Below, piece by piece: positions 6,020 to 9,952 of a stretch of DNA of 9,952 nucleotides. The position numbers were made by a program, and so were the translations under genes. The notes beneath the pieces were generated by a model that was given only the letters and a program-made list of their open reading frames with translations, was not told the origin of the DNA and did not search any database. The stretch comes from Micrococcales bacterium (lineage in GTDB: Bacteria; Actinomycetota; Actinomycetes; Actinomycetales; Microbacteriaceae): assembly GCA_947441105.1 (NCBI GenBank), contig CANESN010000023.1, forward strand, positions 1-9,952. Direction: 5' to 3'. Each line of letters starts with the position of its first letter. The stretch's first letter is position 1.

Positions 6020-6244
6020 TTAGCATTTGGTTTGCCAACATCCAAACTCACCGCTCTCATAAGTGCTAAAGAGTGCGTCTAGGTCTTGCCTGGCGATTCG
6101 GACAATACGAGACCCGATCCTCTGGGCCTTGAGTGTTTTGCGAGTAATTAGGTTGCGAATGGTGTTCTTGTGGACGCCTAGGTAATCGGCGGATTCTTGT
6201 AGAGATAAGAGGTTCGAGTTTTCAGAACGAACTGGGTTAGCCAT
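6020..6244 (-). CDS. xis: Excisionase-like helix-turn-helix DNA-binding protein
   Basis: A 74-residue protein of the MerR-like excisionase/AlpA-type HTH family. LLSLQESADYLGVHKNTIRNLI (12-33) is the helix-turn-helix, and the following ITRKTLKAQRIGSRIVRIARQDLDALF (33-59) is the wing and last helix with the usual 'G-R-R-I...dld-f' pattern. In elements of this kind such proteins bend attachment-site DNA to favour excision, or switch on element genes. The start at 6244 (MANPV) is chosen for AAGGA nine bases upstream; an in-frame TTG at 6274 has no such site. A leader hairpin lies just upstream. It is grouped with integrase on the minus strand and probably heads the transcript that includes the phage-type gene. 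The family is well supported; excisionase rather than activator is inferred from the neighbouring integrase. Confidence 0.82.
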   Translation of the reverse strand: MANPVRSENSNLLSLQESADYLGVHKNTIRNLITRKTLKAQRIGSRIVRIARQDLDALFSTYESGEFGCWQTKC

Positions 6245-6254
6245 TTGTTTGTTT

Positions 6255-6299
6255 CCTTGAGGGTCATTCCGCAAAGTATGCGAACTAAAGACCCTTAGG
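6255..6299 (-). promoter_or_regulatory. Candidate leader hairpin covering the xis ribosome site
   Basis: On the minus strand AGGGTC (6295-6290) pairs with GACCCT (6265-6260), with an inner CGCA/TGCG stem (6282-6279 with 6273-6270). An outer CCT/AGG pairing (6299-6297 with 6257-6255) would include part of the AAGGA ribosome site of xis. Confidence 0.35.
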
Positions 6300-6381
6300 C
6301 TTGCCCTGGTTTTTGCTAGGTTCTCGCTGGATTTATTACCTGGGCTTGTCTGGCTACCTTAAGAGACGAGAACTAGTTTTT

Positions 6382-6409
6382 ATTGTACTCAAGAGGCTCG
6401 AAATGTCTC
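6382..6409 (-). promoter_or_regulatory. Possible promoter of the xis operon
   Basis: On the minus strand TACAAT (6387-6382, five of six) is preceded at 16 bases by GAGACA (6409-6404, four of six). The -35 overlaps a GTCTC-A-GAGAC dyad (6405-6415), and an AACTAGTT palindrome (6371-6378) covers the expected start. GAGTACAAT also occurs upstream of the integrase gene at 7999-7991. Confidence 0.4.
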
Positions 6410-6818
6410 AGAGACCAATGTTTTGAGGCGTGTCGCCCCAGTTAACGTAAGTCTTACGAATTGGCTCAATGATCGCCTCGCCCTGGTCGTAGAGGTCTGA
6501 GAGTGCGTCTCTATGCTTTGGGGCTTGCTTGGGCAAGTCGTCTAGGGCGTAGCACCCTTGCAGGAATCTCTCTAATAGATCCTTGGCTTCCAACATCTTG
6601 CGTATGTCATCTTTGTGAGGGGTCGTGGTTGTGAGCAAGAACTCAATTCCCTCAAGGTGAGCAAATGCCTGGTGGTATCTCTCGCTTAGTTCTCTAGTTT
6701 GCTTGGTGGCCTTACTCACCCAGGCGGGGACACCTATGCCCATAAACCTATGGAAACGCACCAGTTCGCCATCCTCAACGCTTTGTGCCTTGGAAATGGC
6801 CCTACTCTTGGCACTCAT
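6408..6818 (-). CDS. Hypothetical protein translationally coupled to integrase
   Basis: A 136-residue protein I do not recognise. The start codon overlaps the integrase stop as ATGA (6818-6815), so it is very likely translated by coupling with integrase. A longer version starting at 6995 would run through the integrase gene and is rejected. The protein is soluble, charged and mostly helical. It begins with a basic SAKSRAISKAQ and has an RFMGIGVPAWVSKATKQTRELSERYHQAFAHLEG region (24-57). A long helix with DDIRKMLEAKDLLERFL (70-86) follows, and the end is polar. One Cys (89). It has no visible HTH or enzyme motif. Position suggests an integration or directionality accessory factor, or a small regulator; this is inference only. 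Confidence 0.75.
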   Translation of the reverse strand: MSAKSRAISKAQSVEDGELVRFHRFMGIGVPAWVSKATKQTRELSERYHQAFAHLEGIEFLLTTTTPHKDDIRKMLEAKDLLERFLQGCYALDDLPKQAPKHRDALSDLYDQGEAIIEPIRKTYVNWGDTPQNIGL

Positions 6819-7924
6819 TCTTGATCTAGCCTCTCGGCAAGGGCCACCTGTCGCCCAGGGTTCTTTTGGTATCGCATAGCCGTTTTGATGTTGTTGTGCC
6901 CGAGGTAATCCATAATCTCTCGAGTGGTAGCACCTTTGATTGCGTACTGAGTACCCGCAAAAGATCGGAGCGTGTGGAATGAACCCGAATAGCAAACTTG
7001 CTCTCTAATCCTGTTCCAAGAGCGGTTTAGTTTGTGGTTGGGGTAATGGTTGTTCGTGCCTGGCTCTGGGAATAGCAACGCCTCAGGATCTAGAGGCACG
7101 CCTAACAAGTGTTTACGAATTGCCTCGGAGCAAATGGTAGGTAGATAGTTCTCTCGCCCGCTCTCGTACTTTGGCACTCTGATCTGTACTTTCCCAGTTG
7201 GTAGCCAGACAACATTTCGGCTCGCATTAACCGAGTAGAGACCCGAGGCCTCGTCTAGACGAATGTCTTTCCGTCTAAGTTCCAAGAGTTCGCCTTTTCG
7301 GAATCCGCCCCAAGTGGCGATAAGTATCAAGGCCCTCAGATTCTCTGGGGCTACCTCGGCCATTAGATCCGCTTGTTCTTTAGTTGGGATAATCGGGTTC
7401 TTGACTCTCGGGGCTTGTGTACCGCCCCTAATGTCGCAAGGGTCTTTTACAATCCAACCTTTCTTTAGAGCGAACTTAGTAACGCTCTTTAGGTGGCTAT
7501 AGGCCTTTTGCCTTAGGGAGAGTGTGCCTCTTTCGCCCATCTCGATCCACCAATCCTCTACCTGGTCGGCTTTCAGGGAGCGAATAGGCCTATCCGCAAA
7601 ACTGGCAAAGTCTCGGCGAATGTATCCCTCGTACTCGTTGAGTGTTCTAGGTGATAGGGGATTACCGCCTCGTGTGCCTAGTGCTCGGTATCGCTCGGCT
7701 ACTTGAGCCAGGGTGAGGGTCTTGCCATCTAGCAACGCTCGGTTGCTCTCTTGGCTTAGTTCCCAGACTCCCTTGTCTATTTCGCTTAGAACTTTCCTCA
7801 GAGCCTCTTGGCCTGATTGTTTGGTTAGGTATGTCCCAAGCGTGCGTCTAATGCCATCTGGGTCTGTATAGCGAACCTGCCACTTACCGCTAGGTAGTTT
7901 TCTGAAACTCCCATTACTGGCCAT
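6815..7924 (-). CDS. int: Site-specific tyrosine recombinase (integrase)
   Basis: Catalyses integration and, with the excisionase-like protein, excision at the tRNA-Val attachment site. Of 369 residues, the N-terminus (5-35, GSFRKLPSGKWQVRYTDPDGIRRTLGTY) is the arm-binding AP2-like domain. A SAM-like core-binding domain lies at about 70-160, and the catalytic domain at 175-360. Active-site residues are visible: R209 in GGFRKGELLEL, probable K252, H317 and R320 in FHTLRSFAGTQ, H343 in LGHNN and the nucleophile Y352 in AMRYQK. Length is normal and no residue is missing, so it looks functional. ATG at 7924 is chosen for GGAG eight bases upstream; an in-frame GTG at 7933 is less likely. Its 5' end faces attR, so its promoter lies in the attachment arm. 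Confidence 0.95.
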   Translation of the reverse strand: MASNGSFRKLPSGKWQVRYTDPDGIRRTLGTYLTKQSGQEALRKVLSEIDKGVWELSQESNRALLDGKTLTLAQVAERYRALGTRGGNPLSPRTLNEYEGYIRRDFASFADRPIRSLKADQVEDWWIEMGERGTLSLRQKAYSHLKSVTKFALKKGWIVKDPCDIRGGTQAPRVKNPIIPTKEQADLMAEVAPENLRALILIATWGGFRKGELLELRRKDIRLDEASGLYSVNASRNVVWLPTGKVQIRVPKYESGRENYLPTICSEAIRKHLLGVPLDPEALLFPEPGTNNHYPNHKLNRSWNRIREQVCYSGSFHTLRSFAGTQYAIKGATTREIMDYLGHNNIKTAMRYQKNPGRQVALAERLDQE

Positions 7925-7943
7925 CTGACCCACTCCAAACTAG

Positions 7944-7967
7944 TTTCGTGCCCAATTCGTGCCCAAT
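7944..7967 (+). promoter_or_regulatory. Right arm-type site: two CGTGCCCAAT repeats 11 bp apart
   Basis: CGTGCCCAAT occurs at 7947-7956 and 7958-7967, preceded by TTT. The block matches the left-end block (2247-2270) at 22 of 24 bases in the same orientation. It lies 125 bases inside attR and between the probable integrase promoter and its start codon. A 10-bp AAACTAGTTT palindrome (7937-7946) abuts it. Confidence 0.6.
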
Positions 7968-7990
7968 TATCTTGTTTCTTGTTGTCTCTA

Positions 7991-7996
7991 ATTGTA
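7991..7996 (-). promoter_or_regulatory. Possible -10 box of the integrase gene
   Basis: TACAAT on the minus strand, within GAGTACAAT that also precedes xis. No convincing -35 at 16-18 bases; an upstream TTGTCA is too close (11 bases). If used, the mRNA leader would contain the arm-type repeats. Confidence 0.3.
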
Positions 7997-8015
7997 CTCT
8001 GGGAGAGTGACAATC

Positions 8016-8022
8016 GGGCACG
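8016..8022 (-). promoter_or_regulatory. Single inverted CGTGCCC copy in the attR arm
   Basis: GGGCACG on the plus strand, i.e. CGTGCCCGATTG read on the minus strand. It lies between the arm pair and the core. It could be a further integrase site in opposite orientation; a seven-base match alone is weak. Confidence 0.3.
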
Positions 8023-8092
8023 CAACGCCGTACTTATGCGGTCTAGAGCCGAATTACCCAGTAAACACTTGAGGTTAGAAATTGCGTAGATA

Positions 8093-8120
8093 ACTGGTTC
8101 GAACCCAGTATCGCCCACCA
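8093..8120 (+). repeat. attR core: 28-bp direct repeat of the tRNA-Val 3' end
   Basis: Exact copy of 2176-2203. The bases before it (to 8092) do not continue a tRNA, so this is the displaced original 3' end of the chromosomal tRNA-Val gene. It marks the right border of the element. Confidence 0.93.
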
Positions 8121-8181
8121 ATTCTTTTGGCATTCGCTAATTGTTTACTTGAAATTCAGTTGCAACTTTTAGTTTCTCGAC

Positions 8182-9952
8182 ATGAAAACCATATCCCGCA
8201 AGATTATTGGCATCGTTGCAGCGCTAGCGCTGACTTTCGGAGTGGCTCAAGCCCCTTCGCAGGCGAACACCTACGCCTCCCCAGCAGCCCCAGAAGTTAT
8301 TGACGTCGTGCCAGCCGTTGGAGGCGTCAAGGTCTCATGGAAGCCAGTCACCGCTCTTCCAAAGGTTTCTCACTACATAATCAGTGGTGGACCCGGTTCC
8401 TGCCCGATCATGGTTCCAGCTTCAAAGACCTCAGCGGTCATGCCGGTACTCTCCATCACAGATGTTGACGTCAAGGTCCAGGCTGTGAACGAGTACGGAC
8501 TGTCAACTTCCGACTTCTTTGGAGTTCCTGCAACTCCTAAGTCAAAGGCTTCGAGCAATCTGAAGTCAGTGCAGCTGCTGCAGCTTTCTGACTTCCATGG
8601 TGCACTTGAAGGAACTTCTGCGCTATTCGGTGCCGATGGCCTTGCTGGTCAATTTGCTCTCGAGCGCAGCGTTGTTCCGGCAACAATCGCAATGACCTCT
8701 GGAGACAACTTCGGCGCAGCTCCACCGATCTCCTCACAGTTCGAAGAACTCCCAACCATCGAAACCCTGAACGCGATGAAGCTTGACGTTGCTGGTTTTG
8801 GTAACCACGAGCACGACCGCAACCTAGAGCACCTTCGCAAGATGATGGTCAACTCAAACTTCCAGTGGATTGCGAGCAACTACTCCTCGCTAGCTGGTCT
8901 GAAGCCAACCCCTGCGAAGAGCGCAAAGACCTTCTCCATCGTCAACAGAGGTGGAGTAAAGGTTGGATTCATCGGTGTCAACACCGCTCAGACCAAAGAG
9001 CAGGTGTTCCCAGGCAACCTGAACTTCACCGTCGGTGGCAAGGTCCAGGAGATCGAGATCCAAGCCTCCCCAGCCAAGATCCAAACCGCTATCGACGCAG
9101 CTAAGAAGGCTGGCGCTGACGTAGTGGTTGGTCTTATCCACGAGGGATTCAGCCAGTTCGAAGAGGGCAAGGCGACTGGTCCGCTAGTTGACTACGCAAA
9201 GTCACTCAAGGGTCTGGCTGCAATCTACGGTGGTCACTCTCACCTGACCTACAACGCAGTTGTAAACGGCGTCACTGTGGCTCAGACCAAGAACGCTGGC
9301 GCCGAGTACACCAGAACTCAGCTCTGTGTTGACACCAAGGCAAACAAGGTCATCGGTTCCTCGGTTGAGGTTGTGACCCGTCCTTCCGTTCTAATCGTTC
9401 AGCGTGATGCCGCAGCAACTGCAATGGTTGCAGGCTACAAGGCGCAGCTAACTGCAAAGATGGACGTAAAGATTGGAACCGTCGCAAACCGCACTTCTCG
9501 CGGTGGCACTCCACCAGTTGAGCGAAGCGGAGAGCAGGCGTTTGGATCCTGGCTTGCGGACTACGTGAAGTCGAAGTACAAGACTGATTTGGTACTGCTA
9601 AACGGTGGCGGAATTCGCGACACTTTCCCAGCTACCACCTACCTACCGGCAGACACCACACTTCGCCGTCCTACATCAAGTGCGAGCGTAACCGGGCCAT
9701 GGGATGTCGTCCTAGGTGACGCCTACACCGTGAACCCATTCGGCAACAACTACGCAACCACAACCATCACTGGAACTCAGCTTTGGGCAGCGCTGGAGAA
9801 CGGTGTGAGCAACTACCCAACCGACGGAAGATTCCCTCAGGTTGCCGGCATGAAGTTCACAGCTGACGTGACTAAGCCGAAGGGAGAACGAATCACCAAG
9901 GTAACTCTCACGGACGGCACCGCCATTGCCAAGGACTCCACGGTCTACACCA
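8182..9952 (+). CDS. Secreted 5'-nucleotidase of the UshA/metallophosphatase family (3' end off the window)
   Basis: An extracytoplasmic enzyme removing phosphate from nucleotides or related esters. 590 residues are visible. A signal peptide is at about 1-28 (cleavage near SQA-NTY). A beta-rich fibronectin-like region (36-116) precedes the metallophosphatase domain. Metal-site motifs are QLSDFHG (134-140), SGDNFG (173-178), GNHEHD (207-212), LIHEG (318-322) and GGHSH (350-354). The C-terminal nucleotide-binding domain shows ERSGEQAFGSWLADYV (447-462), NGGGIRDTF (474-482) and NPFGN (518-522). The start ATG at 8182 has no clear ribosome site. TTGAAA (8149-8154) and TAGTTT (8170-8175) could make a promoter so close that the mRNA would be nearly leaderless. 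It is the first chromosomal gene after attR. The family is firm; the exact substrate is unknown. Confidence 0.92.
   Translation, partial: MKTISRKIIGIVAALALTFGVAQAPSQANTYASPAAPEVIDVVPAVGGVKVSWKPVTALPKVSHYIISGGPGSCPIMVPASKTSAVMPVLSITDVDVKVQAVNEYGLSTSDFFGVPATPKSKASSNLKSVQLLQLSDFHGALEGTSALFGADGLAGQFALERSVVPATIAMTSGDNFGAAPPISSQFEELPTIETLNAMKLDVAGFGNHEHDRNLEHLRKMMVNSNFQWIASNYSSLAGLKPTPAKSAKTFSIVNRGGVKVGFIGVNTAQTKEQVFPGNLNFTVGGKVQEIEIQASPAKIQTAIDAAKKAGADVVVGLIHEGFSQFEEGKATGPLVDYAKSLKGLAAIYGGHSHLTYNAVVNGVTVAQTKNAGAEYTRTQLCVDTKANKVIGSSVEVVTRPSVLIVQRDAAATAMVAGYKAQLTAKMDVKIGTVANRTSRGGTPPVERSGEQAFGSWLADYVKSKYKTDLVLLNGGGIRDTFPATTYLPADTTLRRPTSSASVTGPWDVVLGDAYTVNPFGNNYATTTITGTQLWAALENGVSNYPTDGRFPQVAGMKFTADVTKPKGERITKVTLTDGTAIAKDSTVYT

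Larger units (their letters stand above)
2176..8120. mobile_element. Integrated genetic element (about 5.9 kb) in the 3' end of tRNA-Val
   Basis: The element is bounded by perfect 28-bp direct repeats (2176-2203 and 8093-8120), with a repeat-to-repeat period of 5,917 bp. It encodes a tyrosine integrase next to one end and an excisionase-like HTH protein. Matched CGTGCCC repeat pairs lie inside both ends. The rest is a phage-type protein and envelope cargo: K+ channel, TM2 protein, secreted nuclease and small membrane protein. Actinobacterial elements such as pSAM2 (tRNA-Pro) and SLP1 (tRNA-Tyr) use the same tRNA 3'-end strategy. No structural phage gene, packaging gene, relaxase or conjugative translocase is present. 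It may be a minimal integrative element, a phage satellite, or a degraded remnant whose integrase and core sites are still intact. Confidence 0.9.

Noticed and set aside
6245..6274. TTG start giving a longer excisionase-like protein
   Set aside because: The TTG has no ribosome site and lies inside the leader hairpin; ATG at 6244 has AAGGA at good spacing.
6819..6995. Longer start for the integrase-coupled protein
   Set aside because: It would overlap the catalytic end of integrase; the ATG at 6818 gives the usual 4-base stop/start overlap.
2176..8120. CRISPR array, transposase or insertion sequence within the element
   Set aside because: No regularly spaced repeats with unique spacers, no transposase motif and no terminal inverted repeats were seen.
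7825..8133. Minus-strand open frame of 102 residues across attR (with GDTGFEPV)
   Set aside because: The start reads the antisense of the tRNA-Val repeat and the rest overlaps the integrase start; no ribosome site or coding character.

Overview
The window looks like the chromosome of a mid-GC actinobacterium, most like the small-genome aquatic Microbacteriaceae. This rests on a Gly-Cys-Val tRNA cluster of actinobacterial type, a secreted HNH nuclease of a family common in actinobacteria, the codon usage, and frequent GTG/TTG start candidates. No 16S or marker gene is present, so this is an inference.

Left chromosomal part (1-2203): the 5' end of an nhaA Na+/H+ antiporter gene on the minus strand is divergent from a complete ammonium transporter gene (amt). 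A strong hairpin terminator follows amt. Then a promoter drives three tRNA genes: Gly(GCC), Cys(GCA) and Val(GAC, with encoded CCA).

Middle part (2204-8120): a compact integrated genetic element of 5,917 bp sits in the 3' end of tRNA-Val. The last 28 bases of tRNA-Val including CCA recur exactly at 8093-8120, giving attL and attR. Inside each end lies a matched pair of 11-bp-spaced CGTGCCC repeats, which look like integrase arm sites. The recombination and maintenance module is on the minus strand: tyrosine integrase, a small protein whose start overlaps the integrase stop, an excisionase-like HTH protein, and a phage-type protein with a replication-protein-like N-terminus, ending in a hairpin terminator. 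The cargo is a minus-strand pair (K+ channel plus zinc-ribbon/TM2 membrane protein), a plus-strand secreted HNH nuclease with a Thr-Pro microsatellite linker, and a small two-helix membrane protein bracketed by two imperfect 31-bp direct repeats. All four cargo products are membrane or exported proteins. No capsid, packaging, relaxase or conjugation gene is visible, so the element is either a minimal integrative element that needs a helper or a phage-satellite-like island.

Right chromosomal part (8121-9952): a secreted UshA-type 5'-nucleotidase with an N-terminal beta-sandwich-like domain, running off the window. Before integration this gene would have started about 60 bp after tRNA-Val.

The chromosomal genes concern ion and nutrient uptake (Na+/H+ exchange, ammonium, extracellular nucleotide phosphate). 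The element's genes concern its own integration and the cell envelope.
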